DNA of 64,000 nucleotides, taken from the NCBI GenBank assembly GCA_038253945.1, contig JBBSGR010000004.1:124001-188000 (forward strand), given 5' to 3'. The position numbers and the translations under genes are program-made. The DNA is from JBBRYW01 sp038253945. Its GTDB lineage: Bacteria; Actinomycetota; Thermoleophilia; Gaiellales; Gaiellaceae. The notes beneath the pieces were generated by a model, which had not been told where the DNA came from, made no database searches, and saw only the letters and a list, made by a program, of their open reading frames with translations. Below are positions 51,903 to 62,623 of this stretch, one piece after another. Position 1 is the first letter of the stretch, and every line of letters starts with the position of its first letter.

Positions 51903-52487
51903 TCACGCTCCGTCGCCAAACTGTCGGGTCGCGAGCACCTCTCGCACGAACTCGTCCTTGCCGTCCGTATATGCGGTCCGGTCGTGGCCGACCTCGCGGG
52001 CGAGCCGTCGCTTCAGGTCTCCGTACCGAGCGGCGAGCCGCGGATCGGCCCGCAGCGCGTCGCGGAAGCGGAGGTGGTCGCGCCAGTACGCGCTCCCGAG
52101 CTCCGTCAGCGAGAGGTGCGTGGTCCTGACGCCGCGCTCGAAGCGGCGGAAGAAGCGCCGATCCTCGAAGTCGCCCGCCGGCTGATGCTCATAGCCGAGT
52201 GACCGCACGGGCGCGACGAGCTCGCGCCAGCGGCCCAGGTCGCGGATCGCCAGGTCGATGTCCAGGACCGGCTTCGACGCAAGACCCGGGACGGCGGTGG
52301 AGCCGACGTGCTCGATCGCGACCACCCACTCCCCCAGCCCCGCCTGCAGACGCAGCCGCTCCGCCTCGGCCCGCCGGGCCCGGTCCGGGTCCCAGGCGAC
52401 GATCTCGATGGGCTCGCCGCCGGGCGGCCGCTCAGGCGTGCTCGGTGCCCGCCGTCGTCCGGGCCTGCGCGCCGCTCGGCGCTCCAC
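51903..52487 (-). CDS. GrpB/UPF0157-like nucleotidyltransferase-fold protein
   Basis: 194 residues from GTG 52487. The GrpB signature is visible: IEIVAWDPDRARRAEAERLR, AIEHVGSTAVPGLASKPVLD with the minimal nucleotidyltransferase G-S and D-x-D (DIDLAI), and HLSLTELGSAYWRDHLRFRD. The substrate is unknown. It overlaps the end of atpC by 56 bases; the first 20 residues, which lie in the overlap, are Arg/Pro-rich and unlike the family, so the true start may be an unusual codon further in. Confidence 0.85.
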   Translation of the reverse strand: MERRAARRPGRRRAPSTPERPPGGEPIEIVAWDPDRARRAEAERLRLQAGLGEWVVAIEHVGSTAVPGLASKPVLDIDLAIRDLGRWRELVAPVRSLGYEHQPAGDFEDRRFFRRFERGVRTTHLSLTELGSAYWRDHLRFRDALRADPRLAARYGDLKRRLAREVGHDRTAYTDGKDEFVREVLATRQFGDGA

Positions 52488-52902
52488 CGACCACGTTCAG
52501 TTGGTTCTCGGCGTGGCGAATCCGCTGCTCGAGCTGCCAGCGGTCGGCGCCCGACTCGCCGGCCTCGAGCCGCTCGAGCTCGGCACGGGCGTCCTCGAGC
52601 TGCTGCTGGGCCCGCGCGTTGTCGATCTCTGTCGCGGCCACCGCGTCGCCGACGAGCGCGAGCGCGCGATCCTGCTCGACCTTGAAGAAGCCGGGGCCCG
52701 TCGCGAACTCACGAACCTCGTTACGTCCGACATGCACGCGCGTCGAGCCCGCCTTGAGCATGGCGACGAGCGGGGCGTGCCGCGCGAGTACGCCGATCTC
52801 GCCGTCCGCGCCCGGCACGATCAGCATCTCCGCCTCGCCCTCGAACGCCGCTCCGTCGGGCGTGACGAGCGAGACGTCGAACGTCCTGCGTCCGTCTGCC
52901 AA
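52432..52902 (-). CDS. atpC: ATP synthase F1 epsilon subunit
   Basis: 156 residues. The N-terminal beta-sandwich (FDVSLVTPDGAAFEGEAEML, IVPGADGEIGVLARHAPLVA) and the C-terminal helical hairpin (RAQQQLEDARAELERLE) are present. The epsilon subunit couples rotation in the central stalk and can inhibit ATP hydrolysis. It starts 3 bases after atpD. Confidence 0.94.
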   Translation of the reverse strand: MADGRRTFDVSLVTPDGAAFEGEAEMLIVPGADGEIGVLARHAPLVAMLKAGSTRVHVGRNEVREFATGPGFFKVEQDRALALVGDAVAATEIDNARAQQQLEDARAELERLEAGESGADRWQLEQRIRHAENQLNVVGGAPSGAQARTTAGTEHA

Positions 52903-52905
52903 CGG

Positions 52906-54477
<1,572 letters not shown>

Positions 54478-54661
54478 TCAGTCTATCGAAGCGGGTCGGC
54501 GCAAACCGGCTCTCGTCGGCGAGGCAACGTCGATGCTCGTCGAGCGCGGCCGCCAGCCTGGCGGCGTGGTCGAGGCTTCAGACGTACGAGGTGACTCGGT
54601 CCGGCTGCAGCACTCGCTCGAGGATAGCCGCGAGGCCGTCAGCTGGGGCGACGGCCCTGAC

Positions 54662-55135
54662 TCAGTCGCCGCGCAGGGCGAGTCTCTTTCCGACGACCCG
54701 GTGCCGTCCCACATTTGGGCGGTTGGCCTGCATCGCTTGCAGGCGGCTCTCCTTCAGGAGCACGTCACGGCTCTCGAGCGCGCTCAGAGGCAGCGCGCGC
54801 CTCGGGATGCTCCCGCCAAAGCGAGACGGAGCAACGAGGCTGGCAAAAGCGACGACAGCCGCCGCCGCTACGGCAGTCGCCGTTGCGAGCCCTCTCGAGT
54901 GGAGCCGGCGCCTGCGCGGGAGCGCAACCGAGCGCGGGACCGGCTCGAGCGCCGCCGTTCGAAGCGCGTTGGTCTGCGCGGCCATCCGAGCTTGAACCGT
55001 GCGGCACCCCTCGCACGAGTCCAGATGCGCCCGAAGCAGCATTTCCTCGAGCTCCGCGAGGTCGCCGTCGAGATCTCGCGAGATGTACTCGACGGATCGC
55101 CGGCAAGGATCACTGTGAAGTCTCATCGGTCGCAC
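54662..55135 (-). CDS. Membrane anti-sigma-like protein with zinc-finger (zf-HC2) domain
   Basis: 157 residues. The ZAS motif is visible: CRRSVEYISRDLDGDLAELE then HLDSCEGCRTVQARMA (H-x3-C-x2-C). One membrane helix follows (ATAVAAAAVVAFASLVA), and then a short extracytoplasmic tail. Such proteins hold ECF sigma factors inactive at the membrane. No sigma factor gene is adjacent, so the partner is elsewhere or lost. MRLHSDPC, three codons in, is an alternative start. Confidence 0.8.
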   Translation of the reverse strand: MRPMRLHSDPCRRSVEYISRDLDGDLAELEEMLLRAHLDSCEGCRTVQARMAAQTNALRTAALEPVPRSVALPRRRRLHSRGLATATAVAAAAVVAFASLVAPSRFGGSIPRRALPLSALESRDVLLKESRLQAMQANRPNVGRHRVVGKRLALRGD

Positions 55136-55187
55136 ACTCGTTTTGACGACTTCCGCCTCAGAGAGTTAGGCGTCGGATTTTCTCCGG

Positions 55188-55553
55188 TTATATCAACCTG
55201 TACCTGCTATCGACGATTACCGCCAGGACCAGCAGTGTCAGGCCGACCACAACGTAGACGCCGGCCATGTTCAGTGTCTCGCGGTGCTCTTCCGGCGTGG
55301 CCGCACGCGCCGGGACGGTGAGGAAGGGGATGACGGCGGAAGAGAAGCCGCGGTCGGACGGGCGCATGGGCCCGCGCAGGCCGACGAAGAACCCCACGAG
55401 CATGATGAGGCAGCCGGTGATGTAGAGGCCGACGGAGACCGACCGTTCCGCCGCGGATCCGACGAGAGCGCCCACCGTGAGCGAGACGACTGCCACGCCG
55501 ATCGCGGTTCCGGCGAGAATCAGCAGGAAGCGGCGTGCTGCCGCGAGGATCAT
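55188..55553 (-). CDS. Small integral membrane protein
   Basis: 121 residues with three membrane helices: LLILAGTAIGVAVVSLTVGA, SVGLYITGCLIMLVGFFVGL and YVVVGLTLLVLAVIV. A polar loop of about 40 residues lies between the second and third. No family motif. It follows oppF by 15 bases and is likely co-transcribed with the transporter genes. Confidence 0.75.
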   Translation of the reverse strand: MILAAARRFLLILAGTAIGVAVVSLTVGALVGSAAERSVSVGLYITGCLIMLVGFFVGLRGPMRPSDRGFSSAVIPFLTVPARAATPEEHRETLNMAGVYVVVGLTLLVLAVIVDSRYRLI

Positions 55554-55568
55554 CAGCGGTTCGTTGTT

Positions 55569-56639
55569 CTAGGAGACAGGCGAGGGCTCCTCGCGCCGCG
55601 ACGGCGGCGCGACCGGGGCCCCGGAACGGCGGAAGTCGTCCTCCTCCATCGGCCATCGCTCGAGCGGATAGTGGCACGCCGCGACGTGACGGTCGCCCAT
55701 CGGATACAGCGGAGGCTCGTCGACGTCGCAATGACCCGGGTGGAAGCGTGGACAGCGCGGGTGGAAGTGGCATCCCGACGGTGGGTTGATCGGGCTGGGA
55801 ACGTCGCCCTCGAGCACGATCGGCCTGCGAGCCCGACCAAGCTCGGGGTTCGGAATCGGCACCGCCGAGAGGAGCGCGCCCGTATACGGATGCTTCGGCG
55901 CGACATACAGATCGTCGCGGTTGGCGACCTCGGCGATCTTGCCGAGGTACATGACCATCACGCGGTCCGAGATGTGACGAACGACGTTCAAATCGTGTGC
56001 GATGAAGACGTACGTCAGGCCGAAGTCCTTCTGCAGGTCGCTCAGGAGATTGAGGATCTGCGCCTGCACCGAGACGTCGAGCGCCGAGACCGGCTCGTCG
56101 CAGACGATGAGCTTCGGGTTGACGGCAAGCGCGCGGGCAACGCCGATCCGCTGGCGCTGACCGCCCGAGAACTCGTGCGGGAAGCGGTTGTAGTGCTCGG
56201 GGTTCAAGCCCACGACCTCGAGCAGCTCCTGCACGCGGCGCTTGATCTCGGCGTCAGTGCCCAGCTTGTGCACCTGCAGGGCCTCCGCCACGATGAACCC
56301 CACACGCTTGCGGGGGTTGAGCGACGCGTAGGGATCCTGGAAGATCATCATCATCTCCCGGCGGATCGGCCGCATATCGCGGCGGGAGAGGTTCGTGATG
56401 TCACGACCGTCGAAGACGATGCTGCCGGCCGTGGGGTCGAGCAGACGCATGATGCAGCGCGCGAGCGTCGACTTGCCGCAGCCCGACTCACCGACGACGC
56501 CGAGCGTCTCTCCCTGTTGCACGGTGAACGTCACGCCGTCGACCGCCTTCACGGACGCGACTTCCTTCTGAAAGATGATCCCTCGCGTCACGGGAAAGTG
56601 CTTCTCGACGCTCTCCACGGATAGCAGCTCGTTCGCCAT
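55569..56639 (-). CDS. oppF: Oligopeptide/dipeptide ABC transporter ATP-binding protein (OppF/DppF-like)
   Basis: 356 residues. ABC motifs: Walker [15 protein letters not shown]-loop [16 protein letters not shown], signature [13 protein letters not shown], Walker [14 protein letters not shown]-loop FIAHDLNVV. The C-terminal oligopeptide-transporter extension ([16 protein letters not shown]) holds a cysteine cluster typical of Opp/Dpp ATPases. It pairs with OppD to power peptide uptake. The gene is 9 bases downstream of oppD. Confidence 0.93.
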   Translation of the reverse strand: MANELLSVESVEKHFPVTRGIIFQKEVASVKAVDGVTFTVQQGETLGVVGESGCGKSTLARCIMRLLDPTAGSIVFDGRDITNLSRRDMRPIRREMMMIFQDPYASLNPRKRVGFIVAEALQVHKLGTDAEIKRRVQELLEVVGLNPEHYNRFPHEFSGGQRQRIGVARALAVNPKLIVCDEPVSALDVSVQAQILNLLSDLQKDFGLTYVFIAHDLNVVRHISDRVMVMYLGKIAEVANRDDLYVAPKHPYTGALLSAVPIPNPELGRARRPIVLEGDVPSPINPPSGCHFHPRCPRFHPGHCDVDEPPLYPMGDRHVAACHYPLERWPMEEDDFRRSGAPVAPPSRREEPSPVS

Positions 56640-56648
56640 CGCCAGTCC

Positions 56649-57671
56649 CTAGCTTGCCTCGGCCAGCGTGCCTGCGAGGAGCTTCGTCGCCTCGCGATCC
56701 TTCGTGTCCTCGTCGAGGTGGCACGCCTGGAGATGGGTCGGATCGTCGGAGATCGGAAGGAGCTCCGGATCCTTCGACGTGCAGATGTCCATGACGTACG
56801 GGCAGCGCGGATGGAAGCGACAGCCGCTCGGAGGACGCAGCAGCGAGGGCGGCTGCCCGGGTATCTGCACGAGCCGGTCGACGTGCACGTCGAGCCGGGG
56901 CAGCGACCCCAAGAGACCCCACGTGTAGGGCATGTGCGGCCGGGTGAAGATCGCGTCGACGGGAGCCTGCTCGACGACTTGCGCCGCATACATCACGATC
57001 ACGTCGTTCGCCACTTCCGCGACGACGCCGAGATCGTGCGTGATCATGATGATCGCGCTGCCGAAATCCTTCTGCAGGCGCTGCATGAGGTTCAGGATCT
57101 GTGCCTGCGTCGTGACGTCGAGCGCGGTTGTCGGCTCGTCGGCGATCAGGAGGTCCGGGTCGTTGACGAGGGCCATCGCAATCATCACCCGCTGCCGCAT
57201 ACCGCCCGAGAACTGGTGCGGGTAATCGTCGATGCGGCGCTCGGCACGCGGAATCCCGACCGCCTTCAGAAGCTCGAGTGCACGGGCCCGCGCGGTCTTC
57301 TTCGAGACGTCCCGGTGAAGCCGGATCGCCTCCGTCAGCTGGCGCCCGATGGTGTGCACCGGGTTCAGCGAGGTCATCGGGTCCTGGAAGATCATCGCGA
57401 TGTCGTTCCCTCGGATGTCGCGTAGCCGCCCGGAGTTCATCTCGAGCAGGTTCTCCCCTTTGAACAGCGCCTCGCCCGTGGTGATCGTATTTCGCTTCGA
57501 GTTGAGGCCCATGACGGTCAAACACGTCACGCTCTTACCGGAGCCCGACTCGCCGACGATGCCGAGGGTCTCGCCCTTCTCGATCGAAAACGAGACACCG
57601 TCGACCGCCTTCACGATCCCGTCATCGGTGCGGAACGCGGTCCGCAGATCCTTGACCTCGAGGAGCGCCAC
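56649..57671 (-). CDS. oppD: Oligopeptide/dipeptide ABC transporter ATP-binding protein (OppD/DppD-like)
   Basis: 340 residues. Walker [17 protein letters not shown]-loop [16 protein letters not shown], signature [13 protein letters not shown], Walker [14 protein letters not shown]-loop ITHDLGVV. The C-terminal region [20 protein letters not shown] is the Opp-type extension with Cys residues. Complete length. It abuts oppB directly (stop of oppB at 57672). Confidence 0.93.
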   Translation of the reverse strand: MALLEVKDLRTAFRTDDGIVKAVDGVSFSIEKGETLGIVGESGSGKSVTCLTVMGLNSKRNTITTGEALFKGENLLEMNSGRLRDIRGNDIAMIFQDPMTSLNPVHTIGRQLTEAIRLHRDVSKKTARARALELLKAVGIPRAERRIDDYPHQFSGGMRQRVMIAMALVNDPDLLIADEPTTALDVTTQAQILNLMQRLQKDFGSAIIMITHDLGVVAEVANDVIVMYAAQVVEQAPVDAIFTRPHMPYTWGLLGSLPRLDVHVDRLVQIPGQPPSLLRPPSGCRFHPRCPYVMDICTSKDPELLPISDDPTHLQACHLDEDTKDREATKLLAGTLAEAS

Positions 57672-58643
57672 CTAGGTCAGTCTAATACGCGGGTCGATCC
57701 AGGCGTAGATCAGGTCGACGATGAGATTGAACACGATGATGCAAACCGTGCCGAAGACGGTGACACCGAGGACGATCGGTAAGTCGAACTGCGTGATCGC
57801 GTCGATCAGGCGGAAGCCGAGCCCCTGGATGCCGTACACGTTCTCCGTGAAGACCGCGCCTCCGAGAGCCAGGCCGATGTCCATACCGAGCATCGTCACG
57901 ACTGGCAGCAGTGCGTTGCGCAGCACGTGCGACCGCATCACTGTCCGTTCCGGCGCACCCTTCGCGCGCGCCGTTCGCACGTAGTCCTCGTTGAGCGTCT
58001 CCATGACGTTTGCGCGGATCATCCGCACGTACGTGGCGGCGAACAGGATCGCGTACGTGCACCACGGCAGGAGGAGGTGGTACGCCCAGTCGACGGGGCC
58101 GTTGCAGCCCGAGCCAGGGAGCGGGTTGATGAAGTCGCAGTACCCGGAGATCGGCGTCCAGCCGAGCTTGAAGCTGATGAAGTAGATCAGGATCAGGCCG
58201 ATCCAGACGGGGTGCGCGGAGATCCCGACCAGGACGAAGACCATCCCGGTCCTGTCTAAGAGCGAGCGAGGGCGAAGCGCTGAGAGGATGCCGACCGTCA
58301 GCCCCACCAGCAGCCACAGGACGAGGCCGCCGAAGACGAGCGACGCCGTGATGGGGGCGGCGTTGAGGACGATCGTGTTGACCTGCTCGTTGGTCGAATA
58401 CGACTCTCCGAGCGAGCGGTCGACCACGAGCCGCTTCAGAAACTTCAGGTACTGGATCGGAACCGGCTTGTCGAGGCCGAGGTCGTGCCGGATGCGTTGA
58501 ATTCCGGCCGGCGTCGGATTCTTGCCAGCGAGGAGGCGCGCCGGGTCGACCGGTATGACGAAGAAGATGACGTAGGTGACGAACGTGACCGCGAGAAACA
58601 GCACGCACGCCCAGAGCAACCGCCTGACCAGATACCGGAACAC
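57672..58643 (-). CDS. oppB: Oligopeptide/dipeptide ABC transporter permease (OppB/DppB-like)
   Basis: 323 residues with six predicted membrane helices, starting with LLWACVLFLAVTFVTYVIFF. The N-terminal segment PVQYLKF-like region (KPVPIQYLKFLKRLVVDRSL) and the EAA loop (YVRTARAKGAPERTVMRSHV) are typical of the OppB class. It ends LIYAWIDPRIRLT, the usual DPR(I/L)R end. Upstream, a hairpin separates it from the binding-protein gene. Confidence 0.93.
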   Translation of the reverse strand: MFRYLVRRLLWACVLFLAVTFVTYVIFFVIPVDPARLLAGKNPTPAGIQRIRHDLGLDKPVPIQYLKFLKRLVVDRSLGESYSTNEQVNTIVLNAAPITASLVFGGLVLWLLVGLTVGILSALRPRSLLDRTGMVFVLVGISAHPVWIGLILIYFISFKLGWTPISGYCDFINPLPGSGCNGPVDWAYHLLLPWCTYAILFAATYVRMIRANVMETLNEDYVRTARAKGAPERTVMRSHVLRNALLPVVTMLGMDIGLALGGAVFTENVYGIQGLGFRLIDAITQFDLPIVLGVTVFGTVCIIVFNLIVDLIYAWIDPRIRLT

Positions 58644-58714
58644 CGCGCCCCGCCTCCTAGTGTCGTCGCTTGCTACTCGGCCGGACTCTAGCGCACCACG
58701 GGTCCGGATAGAAA

Positions 58715-58749
58715 GAACGAGGCGCCAGCTTCTCGCCGGCGCCTCGTTC
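58715..58749 (-). terminator. Intra-operon hairpin with T-rich tail after oppA
   Basis: Perfect 12-bp inverted repeat (GAACGAGGCGCC and its complement) with an 11-base loop, 14 bases after the oppA stop. On the minus strand it is followed by TTTCTATCC. It probably terminates or stabilises part of the transcripts so that the binding protein is made in excess over the permease and ATPases. Confidence 0.75.
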
Positions 58750-58763
58750 GCGCGTGGTCGACG

Positions 58764-60425
58764 CTACTTCAGGTCGATCCCCGCGTAGTCGGTGCCGTAC
58801 ACCGGGTTCCACACGAAGTGCTTCATCCGGTTGGACAACAGCGCCAGAGCGTTGTTGTTCAGGAACGGCGCGTACGGTGCCGGCCCCTTGGCGATGTCTC
58901 GGTCGAGATTCGCGTAGGCCGTGTAGCGCTTCGGCCCGATCGGCAGCGCAGCCGCCTGATCGAGCTTCTTGTTCCACTTTGGATCATTCCAGTACGCGAT
59001 GTTGAGGTTTGCCGTCTCGTGGATGTTCTTCCCGGCCATCAGGATGTTCAGGAAGTCGTAGGGATCCGGGTAGTCGGAGCCCCAGCCCTCGATCGTCATG
59101 TCGAAGGGCTCGCCTCTGTGCTGGGTCTTCTCCGCCTGCACGGTGCGCTCGTACACCTTGACGTCGGCGTTCAAGCCGATCGCCTTCAGGTTTGACTGCA
59201 CGAGCTGCGCCCAGGATGGGCCGGGGTCGTCCTGGAAGGTGTAGAAGGTGAGCGACTTGTCGCGCAGGTGACCCGACGCGGCCTTCTTTGCCTTCGCCAG
59301 GTTCGGCGCGAAGGGGTAGATCTTCCAGTCCTTGAAGCCAGGCATGCCCTGCGGAGGAAGCATTTGGTCGGTTGCCGTCGCGGCACCCGCACCGTCCAGC
59401 TGGGTAAGCCCGTTCCGGTTGATCGCGAAGTTGACCGCACGACGGAGCTGCGGGTTACCGGCGAACGCCTTCTGCGTGGTGTTCATCGCGACGTACCAGA
59501 CCACGGACTGGGCCTTCTTGACGAAGCGACCCGACGGGCCGTACTTCTGCTGCAGCTGTGCCGTCGCCGCCGGCGGGAAGCCACCGATGTCCTGCTGGTT
59601 CTTCTCGACCTGCAGCTGCTGCGAGTCGGGGTTGACGCCCATCGTCCACCGCACCTCGGTGAGGTGATGGGGCCGCGAGCCGCGGTAGAACTTGTTCCGC
59701 GTCAGCACGGCGAAGCTGGTGCGAGTGCTGCTCGTCAGGGTGTAGGGACCGCAGGTGTTCCCGGGCGACGTGGCGCCACCGAGATCGGACTCTCGGAGCT
59801 CCGTGATCGGCCAGTTGAGCGGCATGGCCTGGAAGAACGGCATCGTCAGCTGCGTGACGAAGACCGGACTCGGCTTCGTCAGCTTGACGATCAGCTTGTT
59901 GCCCTTGACCTGGATGCCCGAGGCCTTCTGCGCCTTCTTGTCGATCAGGTCCTGGGCGCCCACGATCTGGGTCCCGGACGTGTCGTTCAGGAAGTCGCTC
60001 GCGGGCGAGTAGGGCTGCCATAGCAGAGCGCGGTTGAGCGCCCAGGCGAAGTTCGCCGCCGTGACGGTCTTGCCGTCCGCGAACCGCATCGCCTGCTTGC
60101 CGGTCTTGACGGTGAAGGTGTAGGTCTTGCCGCTGTTCGAGACCTTGGGGAAGCCCGTGGCGGCCTCGGGCTTGGGGACCGAGTTCGTCTCGCCGAAGTT
60201 GAACAGCTTGCACGCGGTCGCGAACTCCATCGCCCATGTGTGCGAGAAGTACGCTCGAGAGGGATCGATGTGGTCGAACGGGCTCCGCCGGACGATGCGC
60301 AGCGTCCCGCCGTTCTTGGCCGAGGCCTGTGGCGACGAGCTCGCCGGGCTCGCGAGGCCGGCCGCCATCAGGAGGCTGACGCCGATAGCGAGCATCAGGC
60401 CCGAAAGCCAGAAGCGTCTCTGCAT
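58764..60425 (-). CDS. oppA: Peptide ABC transporter substrate-binding protein (OppA/DppA-like)
   Basis: 553 residues. A signal peptide (RRFWLSGLMLAIGVSLLMAA) lacks a lipobox Cys, which is unusual because in Gram-positive bacteria these proteins are normally lipid-anchored. The SBP_bac_5 fold is visible: GGTLRIVRRSPFDHIDPSRA, FTVKTGKQAMRFADGKTVTA (the usual start of lobe I), GTCGPY-like NTCGPYTLTSS, and the C-terminal IEGWGSDYPDPYDFLNILMA. Substrate range is not predictable. It lies between oppC and oppB. Confidence 0.92.
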   Translation of the reverse strand: MQRRFWLSGLMLAIGVSLLMAAGLASPASSSPQASAKNGGTLRIVRRSPFDHIDPSRAYFSHTWAMEFATACKLFNFGETNSVPKPEAATGFPKVSNSGKTYTFTVKTGKQAMRFADGKTVTAANFAWALNRALLWQPYSPASDFLNDTSGTQIVGAQDLIDKKAQKASGIQVKGNKLIVKLTKPSPVFVTQLTMPFFQAMPLNWPITELRESDLGGATSPGNTCGPYTLTSSTRTSFAVLTRNKFYRGSRPHHLTEVRWTMGVNPDSQQLQVEKNQQDIGGFPPAATAQLQQKYGPSGRFVKKAQSVVWYVAMNTTQKAFAGNPQLRRAVNFAINRNGLTQLDGAGAATATDQMLPPQGMPGFKDWKIYPFAPNLAKAKKAASGHLRDKSLTFYTFQDDPGPSWAQLVQSNLKAIGLNADVKVYERTVQAEKTQHRGEPFDMTIEGWGSDYPDPYDFLNILMAGKNIHETANLNIAYWNDPKWNKKLDQAAALPIGPKRYTAYANLDRDIAKGPAPYAPFLNNNALALLSNRMKHFVWNPVYGTDYAGIDLK

Positions 60426-60594
60426 GTGACTCCTTTCGTGACTCCCCCGGAGAGCCCTACCCTGCTCGCCGGACGGAAGAATTTACTTCCTACTTGCGAC
60501 AGGTAAGACGAAGGCCAGCGCCGTTTGGTTAGTGATCTGTAAACGCCGAGGGAACTGCGCAAAGGCAGTCTCCGAACAGCCTCTTGGCGCGGCC

Positions 60595-61650
60595 CTAGTG
60601 TGAGCTTCTCGGGTCGAACGCGTCCCGGAGGCCGTCGCCCAGCAGGTTGAACGAGAGCGTCGTCAGGAGCACGGCGAGACCGGGCCACACCATCAGCCAG
60701 GGGTCCTGCTGGTAGTACTTCGGCCCCTCGGCGAGCAGGTTGCCCCAGCTCGCGGTCGGGAGCTTGATCCCGACGCCGAGGAAGGAGAGCCCGGCTTCCG
60801 CGAGGATGTAGCCCGCCACGATCAGCGTCGAGAAGACGACGATCGGCGCGACGAGGTGCGGCAGGATGTGTGACCGGATGATGCGCGCGTCACCCGCGCC
60901 GATCATGCGGGCGGCCTCGATGAACTCCTTCTCGCGCAGCGAGAAGACCTGAGCCCGGATCACCCGCGCGGGGTAGAACCACCCGAAGACGGTGAAGACG
61001 AGAATCAGGGTGACGACACCCCGACCGAAGATGCCGAAGGTGACGCCGTCGAGCCGATCGCCGACCGTGGCTGCGAGAGCGATGATCAGGATCAGCGCCG
61101 GGAACGCCATCGTGATCTGGATCACCTGCGAGATGAGGGTGTCGACCCAGCCGCGGAAGTAGCCGGCCATCGCGCCGAGGATCGTCCCGATGGACATGAC
61201 GCCGACCGTCGAGACCACGGCCACCTCGAGCGACACGCGCGCTCCGTAGAGCAGGCGCAGGAACTCGTCCCGGCCGAGCGAGTCGGATGCGCCGAGGACG
61301 AAGATATCGTGACCTGTCCCGCTCAAGCTGTTCACCTTCGTCCAGGGGCCGACCGGAAGCAGGGAGGCGTTCGTCCCGCCGTAGCCCAGGAAGATGTCGT
61401 TCGCGGAATGGCCGACGAAGTGCTGCGCGATCGGGCCCCCGAAGGCGGCGACGAGGACGAGGAAGATGATGAAGATGCCGCTCGCGATCGCGACCTTGTC
61501 GCGTTTGAAGCGGAGCCAGACCTGCTCCCAATAGCCGCGCGCGCGAACCGGATCGTGCTCGCCGAGCTCCGGGCCTGCCTCGACCGCGACCACGCCGGCA
61601 AGCCCGGCGGCGGCGCCTAAGATCTCTCCCTGTCGCTCCTTGGTCGCCAC
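60595..61650 (-). CDS. oppC: Oligopeptide/dipeptide ABC transporter permease (OppC/DppC-like)
   Basis: 351 residues. A cytoplasmic N-terminus (GYWEQVWLRFKRDKVAIASG) leads into the first helix (IFIIFLVLVAAFGG). A long extracytoplasmic loop follows with HDIFVLGASDSLGRDEFLRL, the conserved GTDxxGRD region of OppC, then five helices with the EAA loop EFIEAARMIGAGDARIIRSH. It ends LNLLGDGLRDAFDPRS, the usual OppC end. It is the first gene of the opp unit. Confidence 0.93.
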   Translation of the reverse strand: MATKERQGEILGAAAGLAGVVAVEAGPELGEHDPVRARGYWEQVWLRFKRDKVAIASGIFIIFLVLVAAFGGPIAQHFVGHSANDIFLGYGGTNASLLPVGPWTKVNSLSGTGHDIFVLGASDSLGRDEFLRLLYGARVSLEVAVVSTVGVMSIGTILGAMAGYFRGWVDTLISQVIQITMAFPALILIIALAATVGDRLDGVTFGIFGRGVVTLILVFTVFGWFYPARVIRAQVFSLREKEFIEAARMIGAGDARIIRSHILPHLVAPIVVFSTLIVAGYILAEAGLSFLGVGIKLPTASWGNLLAEGPKYYQQDPWLMVWPGLAVLLTTLSFNLLGDGLRDAFDPRSSH

Positions 61651-61705
61651 GGTCCTCCTTCGAGTATAACGCGGGGCGCGCAGCCGGCGCCGAAGCTCGA
61701 TCTGC

Positions 61706-62602
61706 CTAGCCCGTCAGTGCGTCTGCCCCCGCGACGACTTCCAGGATCTCCTGCGTGATCTCGGCCTGGCGAGCGCGGTTCATCGCGAGCGTCAGCGAGT
61801 CGATCAACTCGCCAGCGTTCCTGGAGGCATTCCGCATCGCTGTCATGCGAGCGCCCTGCTCGGAGGCCGACGACTCGAGCAGCGCGCGGTAGAGCTCGGT
61901 CTCGAGGTACATCGGAAGCAGGCGCGCGAGGATCTGATCGGGCTCCGGCTCGTAGATGAAGTCGCCCGAGGCCGCGTCCGACTCGCCTTCGGCGCCCTCG
62001 TGCTCGCGGCCCAGCACGTCCGGCGAGATGGGCAACACCTCACGCTCGACGACCCGCTGCACGAGCGGCGAGACGAACTCGTTGTAGATCACGACGACTC
62101 GGTCGACCTCGCCCTTGCCGTACATGTCGGCCACACGATGGGCAATAGCCTGGGCGTCCGCGTAGGCGGGACGGTCGCTGAAGCCGGTCCACTCCTGGTC
62201 CAGGCTGTAGCGCCGGAAGGTCAGCGCCGAGCGGCCCTTTCTGCCCGAGACGAGCCATTTCACCGCCACGCTCTCGCGCTCGAGTCGACGCTGGAGCGCG
62301 AACGCGCGCCGCAGGATCTGCGCGTTGAAGGCGCCGGCAAGCCCGCGGTCACCGGTCAGCGGCAGGATCGCGACGGTCTGGATCTCGCGCTGCTCGAGCA
62401 GCGGCAGCCCGCGGAAGGAGGCGCTTGCGCGGGCGGTTCCGACCATCAGCTCCTGCATGCGGTCGGCGAACGGGCGCATCGCCTCGATCCGCGCCTGCGC
62501 CCGGCGCAGGCGCGCGCCCGCGACCAGCTCCATCGCCTTCGTGATCTTGCGCGTGTTCGAGATCGAGCGGACGCGCCGCCTGAGGTCCTGGACCGTCGCC
62601 AT
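61706..62602 (-). CDS. atpG: ATP synthase F1 gamma subunit
   Basis: 298 residues. The long N-terminal helix ATVQDLRRRVRSISNTRKIT and the C-terminal helix (AMRNASRNAGELIDSLTLAM NRARQAEITQEI, two adjoining pieces) form the rotor coiled coil. LTGDRGLAGAFNAQI and VVIYNEFVSP lie in the Rossmann-like middle. It starts 21 bases after atpA. The next gene on the strand is oppC, not atpD. Confidence 0.95.
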   Translation of the reverse strand: MATVQDLRRRVRSISNTRKITKAMELVAGARLRRAQARIEAMRPFADRMQELMVGTARASASFRGLPLLEQREIQTVAILPLTGDRGLAGAFNAQILRRAFALQRRLERESVAVKWLVSGRKGRSALTFRRYSLDQEWTGFSDRPAYADAQAIAHRVADMYGKGEVDRVVVIYNEFVSPLVQRVVEREVLPISPDVLGREHEGAEGESDAASGDFIYEPEPDQILARLLPMYLETELYRALLESSASEQGARMTAMRNASRNAGELIDSLTLAMNRARQAEITQEILEVVAGADALTG

Positions 62603-62623
62603 CGAGAGTCTCCCGCCTCGGGC

